Origin: Nepenthes gracilis
Lineage: Eukaryota > Streptophyta > Magnoliopsida > Caryophyllales > Nepenthaceae
Assembly: GCA_033239525.1 (NCBI GenBank)
Contig: BSYO01000008.1
Coordinates: forward strand, 16,910,830-16,974,829
DNA: 64,000 nucleotides
Reading direction: 5' to 3'
The notes beneath the pieces are model-generated. The model searched no databases. It was not told the origin of the DNA and saw only the letters and a list, made by a program, of their open reading frames with translations. Shown one piece after another: positions 49,559 through 62,572 of this stretch. A program made the position numbers and the translations under genes. Every line of letters starts with the position of its first letter. Positions within the stretch are counted from its first letter, which is position 1.

Positions 49559-51180
49559 ATATTATAATCTATTTTTTAACATTATAATGTTATTGTTATT
49601 AGATTTTAATTTCGTGACTCATATGAGAGAAACAGAATCATGTTTCTCTAATAGAGAAATAGGGTCCCCCATTTTTCCCTATATTCGAGCTTTTAATAAA
49701 TATTTAAATTTAGTTTTGAATTTAAATAATAATAATATACCTACCATATATTTTCTTGTTATTTATTTAAAGTTTAATCAGAATTTTTTATGCAGAAAAA
49801 CTTTTATAAAATTATGGAAGTCTAAATCATATGCTATATAACTTATAGTTGTGTCTGGTTGAACATATTAAAATTCTGTAAATCTATAGGTTTATTTGTA
49901 GATCTCATGAAATTTATTGTACATTTTTATATTTTTAAAATAGTCAAAAAAATATATTATTTCATAAATGATATTTTCCTATAATTAGTTCAGTAGTTTA
50001 TGAAATGAAAATTATTTAAGTTTGACAAGTGACCAACTTTAAAGATCGTAAATAACGATGTACACGTACACAACCATTTGATGACAAATATGCATATAGA
50101 GATTGATCTTAAGTTTTTTCACATGGTTCAACTTGAGAATGACATAAGATAGAATTACTATCAAAATCATAAAAATTAGGATAAAAATTTTAAATAATAG
50201 TTAAGAATATTTTTGATAATTTAAAGGTTCTTGGATAGCAAACATATGAATACATGGAAATTGAAGATTGTTCCAAAAATTCAAAGAAAGCTTGGTTTGG
50301 TTTTGGTCTCAATGCAAGTTTTGCATAACTATTTGGTGTAGAGATAAGGTTAAATTTAAGGATATATAATTTTATATGGATTCAATCACTATGACTTTTA
50401 ACTACATATGAATTTATTCATTTATGATGGCTAGCACAATAAGTTCAATAATCAACCAAATGAGAAGATATAAATATTTTAGAGTTTAATAGATTTCTAT
50501 TTGATTTCCATAATAATTCAAGGTATTTGGATATAACTTCTGTTTGTAAAATATCAAATATTATGAAGCAAGCCTAAGCATGTATTGCATAATCTCTTTG
50601 ATGAAAACAATAAGATATTACAAAGATATAAAGATTTAAAAAGATGATTTCTATTGATTAATATAGAAGTATACAGGAAATTAAAGATACACAACTTTAA
50701 AATTAGTTAACAAAATTACTTCATAATATTGTTCATTGTGATGGACAATAATATTGAGGGCACATTGATTGGGCGTATCGAACAAATATAAAGATACATT
50801 GTCAAAGTTTTCTCACATAACTCAATTTTCGTTGTATTGCATACCATCTCCAACCTATAAGCTTTCATCGAGATATTGGCGGCATAGACATTCAAATAAA
50901 ATAGTGTGCGAATATTGTACAGCAAGTGAAGCATGATCTACAAAAAGACCAAAAAGCATCCGATTTGCTACTAGAAGCGAATCTAAGAAGTTATGTGGTA
51001 TAGATTACAAATTAGGAATAAACTACCTAATATTTAGTATGTTTATACCATCAATACTACAAATTGACTTTTTTAGTACATTACTTTATGTAACTCTAAA
51101 AGTTCAAATGGTTTTTCTTGATAATTATTAGCTATCAAGGTTTCCATTTATTACAAAAAAATCTATTGTTAATTTTTTCT
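49559..51180. other. AT-rich intergenic DNA, nothing recognised
   Basis: About 1.6 kb with no recognisable domain on either strand. The longest ORFs are under 90 codons and have AT-driven composition. Confidence 0.5.
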
Positions 51181-51184
51181 TGCT

Positions 51185-51345
51185 CATATCTATTTTGGTG
51201 TTGCTATTTGCCTTGTGTATTATTCAATTTATATTTAGATTAAAATATATTTTATATGTATGGTATATTATAATATATATTACTTTCATGTTTAAAAGGG
51301 TCTAAACGTTTTAAAATTAGAAGCCCTCTAATCTTTTTCAATTGA
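51185..51345 (+). repeat. Direct repeat, left copy
   Basis: It shares a stretch of about 150 bp with 56045-56195, anchored by TTTATATTTAGATTAAAATA, TTTAAAAG.GTCTAAACRTT and TTAAAATTAGAA. A copia gag remnant lies between the two copies, so they may be parts of old LTRs or of another dispersed repeat. Confidence 0.5.
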
Positions 51346-51449
51346 TATAAGAGACTCACATCTGTAACAAATTATGTCATAAATCTCCTCATTTATCTTA
51401 ATCATAATAAATTATCTTTTAATTAGCCAATTGACCATCCGAACGTGAA

Positions 51450-53915
51450 ACTGCGTTGGTCCTACAACTGACCCAAGATACACAACAAAGCAATAATCAC
51501 GGGATTCAAATACTATTGTCATGCCATCGGTGGCACTGACATCAACTCAAATATAAGATGGCGCCAGACCATGTTAAGAAAAAATGTCTGCCGATGTTGA
51601 AAATAACATATAACAATAATTTGCGGAAGTTATAACCTTCATAAATCAACCGAACAAATCTAGGGTTCCCAACATCATCAAGCGATATCATATTATCGAC
51701 ATATTGTCCTAGACATCAGATTTCATAACAATATATCACAGTCCAAATACATACGAAAATCGTCTAAGGTTATCATGGTATACAATTCGATACCGGACAC
51801 CATAATACAATACTTCAGGCTTTTAAACATTATCTGAAAGTCAAAATACATTACAATCCATGGCCTAGAACTAAATTTAAACTAAATTACAACCACTAAA
51901 TATATCAAACATTGTCCGAAAAATATAAACCAACAAAAAATCATTCATAGGAACAAAAAACTAAAGCTCCCTGGTCTTTACACCTACTCATTCAGCAAAT
52001 ATTCGTGTATCTCATCTAAAAAATTAGTAAATAGTAAAAGAGTGAGTCAAATATTAAGTATGTCACATTATATATCAATAAGCATACATATTTTATCCAA
52101 AAAAAATATAACGAAATGAGTGGAAATCATGATTGAATACAATAATATAAACTTGTGTAGAAAAACTTACATGATATAATTTTTGATTTCTCATCTTATT
52201 CTTTTTTAATATTAATTATTAAAACATACTTAATTCTTTATCTTCTTTAAGGAATAGAGCCGGTAGGCCTTACCAATTAAATGAGTGAATAATTGAATAT
52301 TCGATTGTGTATATTCCCATACAATTAAAGGTCATGCAATCCTATTTAATATCCAAAGGTGGACCATCTTTATATAAACCTATAAATGGGGTTATACGTC
52401 GCTTTTTAACCCCGCGATTATATAGGGTCAAAAATTGATATCCCAATATAATATATTAAGATATATCAAAATATATTACCAACTGATTAATCATTGGTCC
52501 AATTTCTTATTCTTGTAAAAAATCTATATTTTTTCTTGATTCTTCTTAATTTTCTCACTTCAAGAGAAAATGTTTATAATTCATAACATATTGTAGCGTT
52601 TTTTATCATAATTTCATAAATTCATGTTTATACTTATGTAAAAACTTAGTCATGTTAAAATTAAAAGTATAGGATGCCGAATTTTGAATTAAATGCAAGA
52701 AATTCAGCAATTAATTGGATTTCAGCATGCACATTAAAATTTCTACTCAGGTAGGTCAAATTATATGTATTTTTCAGTTCATATAAGATGTCTACCTGAT
52801 AGTTCAAAGCATGTGTGAGCTGCTATATGAAATTGGAGCATGAATGTTGTAAACTTCAGCAAAATGACAACAAAATAGGGGCTAAAAATTAGTTTATGAA
52901 ATTTCAGACTATATATTATTATGTAAGGTAGATTTTCTCTGAATATCCTAAGCACACAAGTTGAGTTCACGAGTTTAGAACATGCAATAATAGTATACAT
53001 GGAATTTTTCATATGGAAAGTCATTAGGACAGGAATTTTAGAGGAAAATGCAGAAAATATCAGCTCATGGTGTAAAAAATCAACATTCTCAGCAAATTTT
53101 TAGCTTAATTGACCCACATACAGGATCGAATTCATCAAATTTCTGAACATACATGATAACATCTCGCGAATTTTAAACATGCAGAACCAATAGACTAGGG
53201 TTTTGGCGCATGCATGATGATAGAACACAAAATTTTAGCTTATAACACGTTATACTTTACTTTAGCATGAGTTTCCAAGAAATTTATTTATAAATCATGG
53301 AAAAATCGGCATGCATGCATAATATACATGACTTAGCTTCGAAATCATGGCTTGAACGAGTATGAGAACGAAAATATTCGGAAGGAAAGGCAGAGAATAA
53401 CAATAAAAGAAGAAGGTGCTTCGAGTGCACTTGTTTGGCTTGAATTTGCTCAAATCTTAACTTGAATTATCTCAAATTCAAGTTTTTTTGGATTTCTCCC
53501 TTTCCCTCTCTCTTTTCTTCAGCTCTCTCTCTCTATCTTGTTCTAAAAATTGCAACCAAAATAACAAAAATGAGGGTGGGGGTCGCTTCTATAACCGATT
53601 GGCGCTCGAGCACCATTTAGGCACAATTCAGACACCTCAACTCTGGATATGTAAACTCAAGTGCAGATCGAACATGTATCAAGCAGCCATATTCTGCCAA
53701 CGGCTACTTGAGTGGCTCTCAGGTGAACTGTGAGAACAAATATTCTACTTTTGGCGCTTGAGCATGAGTTGGGCCTCTCTTGGGTGCCAATCCACTTGAC
53801 CCACATCCAGTCCAAATTGACTTTTGATCCAATTTTTGACATTCTTAACATCAAATTGTAATTATATTAGTTTAACTAATTAAGATTATAATAATTTGAA
53901 GATTTGGGACTTACA
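51450..53915 (-). repeat. Probable old Tekay/Del-type LTR on the minus strand
   Basis: On the minus strand it begins TGTAAGTCCCAAATC at 53915, close to the TGTAAC.TCCC start of this LTR class. About 150-330 bp in is a CTCAAGCGCCAA/GGTGCTCGAGCGCC region, then a purine-rich leader-like segment (53580-53480). The far end is uncertain (...GTAGGACCAACGCA near 51453). No matching target duplication was found. Possibly a solo LTR. Confidence 0.35.
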
Positions 53916-54559
53916 ATATTAGTCTTTGACCCTTATTTAGCTACATACCAATCAATCCTTATCCGTTCTTCCCTTTTTTGATGAAAGCAACAATGTATAT
54001 TGAAAAATTTGCATGAAAGTATTTCTAAAATTTATGGATGAATGAGTGTGGAGTAGTATTCAATTTGGCTGGACACTGCTTAGGAGTACAACCAATAACA
54101 AATCTAAAATTTAGTCTTTATGAATTAAATAGGAACTAGATGCGTGTAATTAGAACAGTAAGGGTTACATGCTATTTTTATGATTATTTTTTTAGAAAAA
54201 TTAAACATATCTCCACATGCAAAACCTTTAAAGATGCTTGGGGTGATATTTGAAATAATACACGAAGGAATTAAATTGATTAAGAGCTCATAATTATAAA
54301 TGTTTACTATAAAATTTGAAGAAATTATGATGAAAGAATACAATACTTTCAATGAATTCTAATATGCTAAGCTAAATAAAATTGTAAATTTTACGTTTAA
54401 CCTTGATGAAAGAATTTATAAAAATAGAATTATCAGTAAAGTTATAATATCGCTTTCTTAACTATTTAGATCTAAGATCACAACAATTGAAGAAAGCAAA
54501 GAACCCAAAAAATTGAAAATTAAATAATTTGTTGAGTCCTTATAAACCTATGACATACA

Positions 54560-55790
54560 TTATTTTAATTAAAGAAAAATAAATCCATCGCACTAAAATC
54601 TTTCAAGGAAGAGATTGATTATGATTTCGATAAAAAATTCTTTGGTAATAAAGATTTTACATTACTTGTGAAAATTTTTAAAAAGCCTTTGAAAAGGAAT
54701 AGAAACTCTTTTGATAAATAAAAGGAGAACTCCAAATCCCATAGAAACGATAAGAAGGACAAAAGAGAAATCAATGATGTGAAAATAAGCAACATCAATG
54801 AGTGTAGTGTCATGAATGTCATGACTTTAGGTACATTCGAACTGAATATTAAAATTTTAAATGACAAAGATGACAAGTTATGAATGATACGTCAAATGAT
54901 AATGAAGAAGATAAAAATGTAAAATGTACAAAATAATGCAAAATTAATTATATAACTTTTGTGAATAGATTTGACAAGGATTTGAAAGAGAAACTTGAAT
55001 AATTTGATGAGTTCGAAAATAAGTTTAATAATTTTTAAGAAACCTATGATAAATTATTTATGAAGTACCTAAAAGTCAAAAATATAAACAAGCCACTTAA
55101 TAACAAATTGGTTAAATTTGAAAAAGAAAGACCAGCCGTTAGGAAAAAAATTGATTTTGCTTGTATCAAATATCAAGAACTAACGAATTTAATGAATATT
55201 TAAATTAAAAAAAAATCAAGACTCTTAAAACAGATCTTAAACATGCTAATATAATCTAGAATAATTTTCAAATGAAATTAAGAAGTTTAATCATATGTTA
55301 GGTCTAAGAAAGATAATTGAAAATAAAAATAGTTTAGCATCTACTGAAAACTTATGAAAAAGAAAATAATAACTCAAAATTTATATTTATTTCAACGACT
55401 TTGATCCGTAAGAGGAATATCATTATATCTACCCCAATTAAACATGGGTCACAGTACTTGGAAAAAATAAGTGTATCTAATGTCCCAAACACCAACAAAA
55501 GAAAAAACCCCTTCACTAACCAAACTAGAAGACAATTTGATAAATCTTTCTTCTCCTCTAACCTAGTTCCTACATGTTGTGGATGCAAAAAAATCGGCTA
55601 TATTTGCCCTATTGTTTTGCAATTAAATTCTAGAACAATCACAATCAAAAGTATAAAAATGAATAGTCCTTGTATCAAACATTTAAATGAACAAATTATT
55701 AAATTATCCAAAATAATTAAATCCAAGGAAAAAAGTGTAGATCAAAAAGAGTTATCTTACTTACCAAATAGTCGCATTATCCATAAATGA
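54560..55790 (+). pseudogene. Decayed Ty1/copia gag with two degenerate zinc knuckles
   Basis: On the plus strand: FTLLVKIFKKPLKRNRNSFD, then ECSVMNVMTLGTFE near 54800, which has the position and pattern of a first CCHC knuckle but has lost Cys and His residues. A coiled, Lys/Glu-rich stretch follows (KSFEELxNKFN-like, KKIDFACIKYQEL). In the ORF at 55401-55790 comes CCGCKKIGYICPIV, a second knuckle with His to Tyr and the last Cys missing. This layout (knuckle, long helical spacer, second knuckle) occurs in some plant copia Gag proteins. Many stops. No protease, integrase or RT was recognised after it. Confidence 0.5.
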
Positions 55791-56044
55791 TTTTATATGT
55801 TGTAATAAAAAAATTATAGCGCCTAATCCACACTAGTCTCTTACTCATGTGCAATTCGCTTATGTTTCTAGCTCCTTCGGCACGCTTGTTGTAGTGTGAA
55901 TTTGTGCCTAATTAGCACCTCTCAAATGCTCGAAACCCTGATGCACACCTCTCTATCACCTATGTTTAAATTGTATGCACCGGAAGCATGCCTGCATTAT
56001 GCTTTTATGCAATTTCATTTGCATGAAGCGAGCATGATAGATTG

Positions 56045-56195
56045 GTATTTTTTATTGTGCATATTATTTCGATTTATATTTAGATTAAAATATACTTTAC
56101 ATATGTTATGTATTTTAGTGATTTTACTTCCACATTTAAAAGAGTCTAAACATTTTAAAATTAGAAATCCCCTAGTTTTTTTAGTTTTTATTGCA
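56045..56195 (+). repeat. Direct repeat, right copy
   Basis: Partner of 51185-51345; see there. Similarity ends near AGAAATCCCCTAG. Confidence 0.5.
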
Positions 56196-57110
56196 TGTTA
56201 TTTATCAAAAAATTCACACAATAAAATAAAATCTCGTCAAATAATCGATTTTTAATAAGATCTTAAATCACAATATCACATACTTATATCATTGCAAATA
56301 CCAAAGTAGGTCTAGATAATAATCAACAAAATAAGAAAACAAAAATCAACAATCACAAATTCGGGTGTGATAAAATAAATAACAATGGACCACAAAAATT
56401 TCATCATTCAATAGTAATAAACAGAATCCAAAACCCATTACAGACCTCATCGGATACTATCCGGATATAAATAAATATAATCTGTTCCAAATAGTTGTAA
56501 GGGAGGAGCAAACTAAATATATGTATATCCATCGCGATATTGGGTACAACCATCAAGTTTAACATATATATTAGGATATTCAAATATATTATTTTTTCAT
56601 TCAATTTACTTAAAATAGTTCCTATTTTAATATAGATACGGTGGGTCAATTACAAATAAAACTTTTTCCTACAAGCAAAAAAGGGATTCATAGATCTTTT
56701 TTCGTCGAGAATAAAGCTCTCCCCGTTGGGAAAGGAATAGATAACAAGTCATATAATAAATAATAGAGGTAGTGACTTTGATCTATAGGCAATAATACAT
56801 GTGAACAAATGCATGGCCCATACATATTTTTTGCTCTTTTACAAATAAATATACTAATATAAAAATATATAATATCATATATTTATTTATTTATTTTAAA
56901 ATAATAAAACCCTTAGATAGTAACAAAACCCAAACAAAACCTTTCAAATAATCAGTAAAAATATCATACTTTTTGTTAGTATATCTAAAACATAAGCAAA
57001 CTTTATCGGATACTCAAATAGACCAAATATATGGTTTAAAGATACTTACCTCAACTTTACACCAAATAGATATGATAAAATGATACTCCAAACCGCCACT
57101 TTTCTTCTTG
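56196..57110. other. AT-rich intergenic DNA, nothing recognised
   Basis: No recognisable coding sequence. The short ORF at 56404-56649 on the minus strand is compositional. Confidence 0.4.
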
Positions 57111-57365
57111 CCCTATCTTCTTCCTTCTCCTTTCTTCCTTCTACTGCATGAATGCTCGCACAGTGCCTTAGTTGCACCTTAAATAGGGTATCGGTGCTCG
57201 AGTGCCACTATAGCATGCCTCGAGCGCCAGCCTCATGGCAATCGGTGCTTGAGTGTTGTCTCAGGCGGCTCTCGGGCACTAGCCTGTGGCAAATGATGCT
57301 TAGGAGTTACTCGGGCGTGCCTCAGATATCAACAGCGGATCCAAATATTTTTTAAAATTACATAA
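57110..57365 (-). repeat. LTR-like segment related to 53575-53770
   Basis: It contains GGTGCTCGAGTGCCAC, CCTCGAGCGCCAGCC and CTTGAGTGTTG words of the kind seen at 53600-53770, plus a purine-rich minus-strand stretch (57135-57085) leading to GAGGTAAGTATC. Probably an older fragment of the same LTR family. Borders not resolved. Confidence 0.3.
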
Positions 57366-57619
57366 TATATAATTAATTTTAATATATTTAATTTTCCTAA
57401 AATAATAATATTATCAAAATAAATCAATAGAAAGTCAAATACTAGAGTAATTTGACAATAAAAAATTCAATTAGAAAAGTTAGCTAAACTTTGGAAATTA
57501 CGTAATAAAACTAACTCAAATTTTCAAGTACACAGTACAGGCAATCCAATGACCGGTGGTGTATGTGTGATTGTCCTATTACATAGTCTTTTCTCAGCAA
57601 GTATTTAATTACAAAACTT

Positions 57620-58459
57620 TGACAGCAGCAATCATTTAATTGTAGTCCTTTCTCCCGCCGAGGCAGCTCCGATGCTCAAGTCAGTAAATTCCCACAATGA
57701 ACGGAAATGGCGCACGCTAAAGGGCGGTGCGCGGATGGATGCTGTGAAAGCGTAAGAGATGCTCGTGTAATGGTATGGAGAATGAAAAAGCAGTATGGAA
57801 GGCAAGGCTTCATGATGCATGATGGGTGGCTGACTTTTCCCTAGTCTGAGTAGACGTGGGGTGAGTAATCGTAAGCTAGCTTGTGCTAGATGGAAGTGAG
57901 ACAATCCTCAGTTCCAGCTCGTTACTTTCTTGTGACCAAGTTGAGAAGGAGGAAGCTCAGAGCTCGTTAGTTGAGTTCGAATCGAAATCCGAATCAGAAT
58001 TCTCCCAGAAGATCCCCTCCTCTGTGGGGTGTGAGGACTCTTATAGGCCTCTCCCCGTTGGACTCTGGGTAGCAAAATGTCTGTTGTGAGGGCTTCCGCG
58101 CGTAGTCGTCAGGTGTGGACCGCCGGTGATGTCGGTTGTCCCCTTGCGGGTCGGCACTCCCCGAGCGTTGCAGCCACACCGATTTTTCCCCGAGCGGGAT
58201 TAGTTAGTTGCTTGCGGCGGCTACGGAGCCCGTTGGTCGCACTGACCACTCCTCTCTTAGTTAGCCTTTCAGCCTTTTCGCGATTTTCTAACGCTTTAAA
58301 TCGTTGCGTAGTTGCGCTTTCTATTGGCATAGGTTACGCACGCATCTTCCGACGCTTATTGGCTGGTGGCTATCTCACGTGGACTTTTAGACCTTTCGCG
58401 GGCCACGGAATCCTTCATGGGCTCGAAAATTCTTCATGGCCAGGACATGGGACCCAACA
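57620..58459 (-). repeat. Tat-like solo LTR
   Basis: On the minus strand it starts TGTTGGGTCCCATG at 58459 and ends near GCTGCTGTCA at 57620. It carries TTTACTGACTTGAGCATCGG (57690-57670), the U5-side motif shared with elements A, B and D, and a TATA-like GGCCTATAAGAGTCC near 58040. No partner LTR, PBS or internal domain adjoins it. No target duplication was found, so the left end is tentative. Confidence 0.5.
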
Positions 58460-58620
58460 ATAGGGAATATTTTGACAATTTTTTTTGTAAAAATTAATTT
58501 ATTAAAATAATAGCATATGAGTTTCTATATCAAAAGTTTATTAATATAATTATTTTGTAATTGAATATGTAATATATGCTTCCAAATAATTAATATTATA
58601 TATAAATAATTTGATATTGA

Positions 58621-59251
58621 TGATACAGTATAACCGGTCCAGGAAAAAACTACTCAAACCGTTTCGTTTTATCAAGGTGGTTATCACGGGTAGTTTTTGA
58701 CCGGTGGTTATTATGGAAAAAATAACCACCTCCGTCTATATAATGATCCTCATTCCAAGGAGAAGAGAGAGGAGAGGGGGGAGAAAATCAAGGCAAAACG
58801 GCCGAAAACCTCCAGAGGGAAAGATGAGAGAAATGGCCAAAGGGGGAGCCCTTGATCCAGAGGGGACCAACCCTCCATCATCCAAGGGAGTCAAAACAAC
58901 GGGCAGAGAGCCCATCCAAACGATCTCCCTCTCCCTCCAAGAGATTCCCTGGAAGGGACATCCCTTCTCAAGTATACTACTAAGCCGTCCATCAATTGGA
59001 CGCATCCACGCTCAACCCACCAAATATGTATCATCCATTTATCTTTCTATATTTTTGGAAAGACTTCTGGCTTGAGCGTCGGAGGGTTTACGGTGAGAAC
59101 AATTCCCGCCGACCTCTTACGTCTCGTTTTAATTGTGTTGTGCAGGGTTCAGGTTTGAAGTTATGAAGAGCGGATCCGTGTCAGATCGACCTGCAAGAAG
59201 ATCCAATTTGCAGTCCCTGATTCGTATGATAACCCGAATTTCTGGTACGTA
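58621..59251 (+). repeat. Element D 5' LTR (631 bp)
   Basis: It starts TGATACAGTATAACCGG (TGATGGGTACAG in the partner) and ends CTGGTACGTA. Long near-identical blocks with 63243-63835 include AACCACCTCCGYCTATATAA and GGCAAAACGGCCGAAAACC. The final CA of the partner is TA here. Confidence 0.88.
58737..58744 (+). promoter_or_regulatory. TATA box in element D 5' LTR
   Basis: TATATAAT within CCGTCTATATAATGATCC, identical in the 3' LTR at 63364-63371. Likely promoter of the element. Confidence 0.6.
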
Positions 59252-59255
59252 ATAT

Positions 59256-59271
59256 TGGCGCCGTCTGTGTG
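59256..59271 (+). other. Element D primer-binding site
   Basis: TGGCGCCGTCTGTGTG starts 4 bases after the LTR end. The first nine bases complement the 3' end of plant tRNA-Asp as I know it; the rest diverges. A TGGCGCCGTCTGTG start is common in plant Ty3/gypsy elements. Confidence 0.6.
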
Positions 59272-59689
59272 AAACGGCCAAAAAAGCCAGTTTTCACTAA
59301 AAATCATAAAAACAAAACCGACGCACTTATGGTAAGCATTTGACAAGAAAAATTAGACGACTTCCTAAACAAATGATGGCAGTGCTCACCCTGCCATTGG
59401 CGCGTTGACACTTGGGGAGTGGGGGCTACTTCCTATCTTTTGTGATTTCCCAACAAGGAGAAGTCGGAGAGCCAAGCCAAAGCCCAGTGACGCTCTCACC
59501 ACCACTCTTAATGATTCTGCAAATACCCATAAAGAAATCGGTAGGCATTTTTCATGCAAGAAACCAATACTCGTGCAGATTATACATCCGAAATACTCCA
59601 GGCTTTTTGTATAGTCGTCAAACGCTGGGGTCTTTTCCTTCACACCGGTATCTAATACCCAAAAAAAAAATTTTGGCCCACGGCCGATT

Positions 59690-60020
59690 TGACTTAGTTA
59701 AACCGGCCTCAACTCCCTTTTCATAAAAAAAGAGAAAAATGAAAGAAAAGCAGATCGGGCAGGTTTGTAGCGAAGAACAGAAGAAAAGGAGAAGAGGGAA
59801 GAGAAGGAAGACGCACAGAGCGATAACGATCGTTGTCTCCGGAGAAGACACTGGCCAGATCTTACGCTGGCGAAGCCCTCTCCATGTTTTCCTCTCCGAT
59901 TTGTGCCACGATGTGAAGAAAGGAGGGAGATCGTGAGCCGCGAGGACCCACCGCCGTTGTTGCCACCATCACCAAAGGAAAATCCACAAATCGAGGCATG
60001 TAAATCTTTCCTTCCTCTTT
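59690..60020 (+). other. Element D internal segment resembling a 5' leader or gene start
   Basis: AT-poor, with a purine-rich stretch (AAGAAAAGGAGAAGAGGGAAGAG split by other bases), a 65-codon ORF (59739-59936), then a CCG/GTT-rich GACCCACCGCCGTTGTTGCC and a possible donor after AGGCATG. It looks like a plant transcript 5' end. It could be a captured host fragment or an old piece of the R region of a Tekay-type LTR, which has a similar CCG-rich layout at 37150-37330. I do not recognise a protein. Confidence 0.3.
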
Positions 60021-60289
60021 GTGGATGCCGGTATTATGTTTTCATATGGCAAGTTTGAGGAGATCGGCCAAAATTTTGGTAAATTGTATGATGAGGTGCG
60101 GTGGAGAAGGACAGAGGACTGCAGACCGCGTTTACATGCGGAACCGTCGCTACTGTCGTCGTCGCATGGGGCTATTACTGTGGCCGACGCTGTCTTTTAT
60201 GCCAGAACAGCACTTCACCGGTGCTTATCATCTTCAAAGCACTCTCTGTTTGGTTCCTCAAACCAAGGACAGAGCCATTCCATCCAAAA

Positions 60290-60620
60290 GCGGAGCAAGC
60301 CGTGCATAAACAAAGCATCCGCTCCACTGACCACTCGAGCTTCCAAAGTGCACTCGGTCACGGCCCACTCCGGCTCCCAAAATCTGCTCCATCCACAACC
60401 ACTCGGGCTTCCAAATTACGCTCGGTCCTTGCCGCCACTGGATTCCAAAAATATGCTCCGGCTAATGCCACTTCGGCTCCCAAAAATCCGCTCCAGCCAC
60501 AGCCCACTTCGGCTCTCAAAATCAACTCCGGATTTTCCCTGCGCAAAAGCGAAGCATTTGGCCCGTGAAAGTCATTCCACTGATTTTCACTTCGCTCCAA
60601 AAAATCACTCCGGCTCCCAC
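60290..60620 (+). repeat. Element D degenerate CTCCGGCTCCCAAAA repeats
   Basis: Irregular units of about 35 bp beginning CACTCCGGCTCCCAAAA / CACTTCGGCTCCCAAAAA / CACTCGGGCTTCCAAA. Looser CTCCGGACTTC and AACTCCGG words continue to about 62160. They create the long plus-strand ORF 60021-60740 (SGSQNLLHPQPLGLP style), which I regard as repeat-derived rather than a gene. Confidence 0.65.
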
Positions 60621-62570
60621 GAGAACTCATCCACTCTGCTTGGAAGTGATCAAGCAATCCGCCCGGAATTCGGCCCTCCGGAAATATTGAATTGCACTCC
60701 GAAATTTTGCACTCCGTCAGAATCCCACTCCGGAATTTAGCACTCCGTCAGAATTCCACTTCGGAATTTCGCACACCACCCGGTGCACGAAAGGCATTCC
60801 AACCGCCTAAATTCACTTCTGCATGATAGATTTGTGCCAGAATATGCTCGTCTGGCCTTTCATCTTTCTGCCAATCAGAAAGCCACTTCGGTTGATTTTT
60901 ATTCAGGCACCATCCGGTTTTGGATTTGGACACTGTTCAGAATTGCAAGGCGGTTAGATTTACTCGGCATTTTGTTTCTCTACCAAGCCGATTAGTTTCA
61001 CTCGGACATTTTGTTTCTCAGCAAGTTGGCAAATTACTTCCCTAACTCCAGAAGCGGCTTAAAACCACTCCATCACAAAAACTAGAGTGAGTTGGACCAG
61101 TATATCATCTCCTTGCTAGCCAGTTCCACACCTACGTCCAAAAAGGCATTTCGGCTCTCTGTCTCTCTCTCAGTTGATAGAGATACACTGACGCCCAAAG
61201 TTGGAGTTGTACAGCTCAGTCCGGCGTTCTGGCGCCTCAGACCCACTCCGGCAGCAACTTTGGCGCTTCAAACCCACTCCGGCATTCTTCTGTTGTATAG
61301 AAAACTGGCCCAGGTTCCCGTCTGGCTTTCAATTGCCACTTTGGTAGCATTTTAGCCTACCGAGATATTCTTTGGCGGCAGAAATCACTCCGGCACTCCG
61401 TCTCTCATTCAACCAGTTTGGCATGCCATTTCAAACGATTGAAGTGCATTCAGTCCGGAATCATATTCGTCATTTAACTAGTTTGGCTCATCAATCATAT
61501 TATACAGCTCCCAGAATCGAGCATCCAACCGGAGCCAGTCAACTTAATGCAACAAGTCCGAAATTCTTTGACTACGGTGTTAAGATGAAGTCCAGCCAAA
61601 ATCCATTACGGCCATTCTACCGCCAACAAGACACTTTGACAGATTACCACACCAGTACCTAAACAACTCCGGACTTCGGCGAACTCCGGACTTCAATCGA
61701 CTTCATATTTCAGCGCAGATTTTCCCCAGTGGCACGAAGCACTCCGAAAATCTCTCGCAAATCTCCAGAATCGGCATTTAAAGGTGTCAAAACCGATTTC
61801 ATTTCGAATCGACCGAGGATTCAAACCGCCTTTGAAGCTGCCTGGTTAAAAGGACTTTGGATTTCTCATTCACAATGGCCCACAGAAGCTCTCCAGGAAC
61901 AAGCATTCTATGTGCATGGCACTCTGGAAATTTCTCGCAAATTTTCGGTCAACATTTCCATCCCAAATCAACTCTGGACTTCAAACAACTCCGGTAAATT
62001 TCCTCTCCGGCTCCCAAGAATAAGACTGTCAACTCCGGACTTCAATCAACTCCGGATTTCAATCAACTCCCGTTGATTTCCATTTCGGTTCCCAAGAGTG
62101 AGACTGTCAACTCCGGACTTCAGCCAGCGGACTTCAATCAACTCCGAACTTCAACCAATACCTCCGCTCCTAAACAGCCGGTTTGACTTATTCAAACACA
62201 ACTTCTCAAATCCAAACCGGCATCTTCTCTCACAAGAAACCTGTTCAAGTTACATACATCCTATAATGAGTGATCAAACCCGACACAACGATTTTTATTA
62301 GTTGTCTTCTAGCAGTTGAAACTGCTTCAATATGTACCGATTCCAAGATGTTATGCTGGAGGCTTCACCACTAAACTCCCACGTAATTGAAGCTATCTAG
62401 CATTTGCAAATCAAGTTTGGATTGATAATCTCGTACCCCAAGCGGCCACTAGTGACAATGCATGACGGCGATGAGGGAATCGATTGAGTCATTAAATACT
62501 GATGAAGGCCAAGAGTAATATGATCCATACTACTCCAAGAACATGGCACACTATCTACTTTGAATATCGA
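60621..62570 (+). other. Element D internal region, no protein domain
   Basis: Many short ORFs, all rich in Ser, Pro, Leu and Thr because of the CTCCGG/CACTTCGG words. No retroelement domain and no cellular protein was recognised on either strand. Confidence 0.5.
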
Positions 62571-62572
62571 AC

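Noticed and set aside
60021..60740. 239-codon ORF in element D as a protein gene
   Set aside because: Its length comes from repeated CACTCCGGCTCCCAAAA words; overlapping frames are open for the same reason, and no domain is recognisable.
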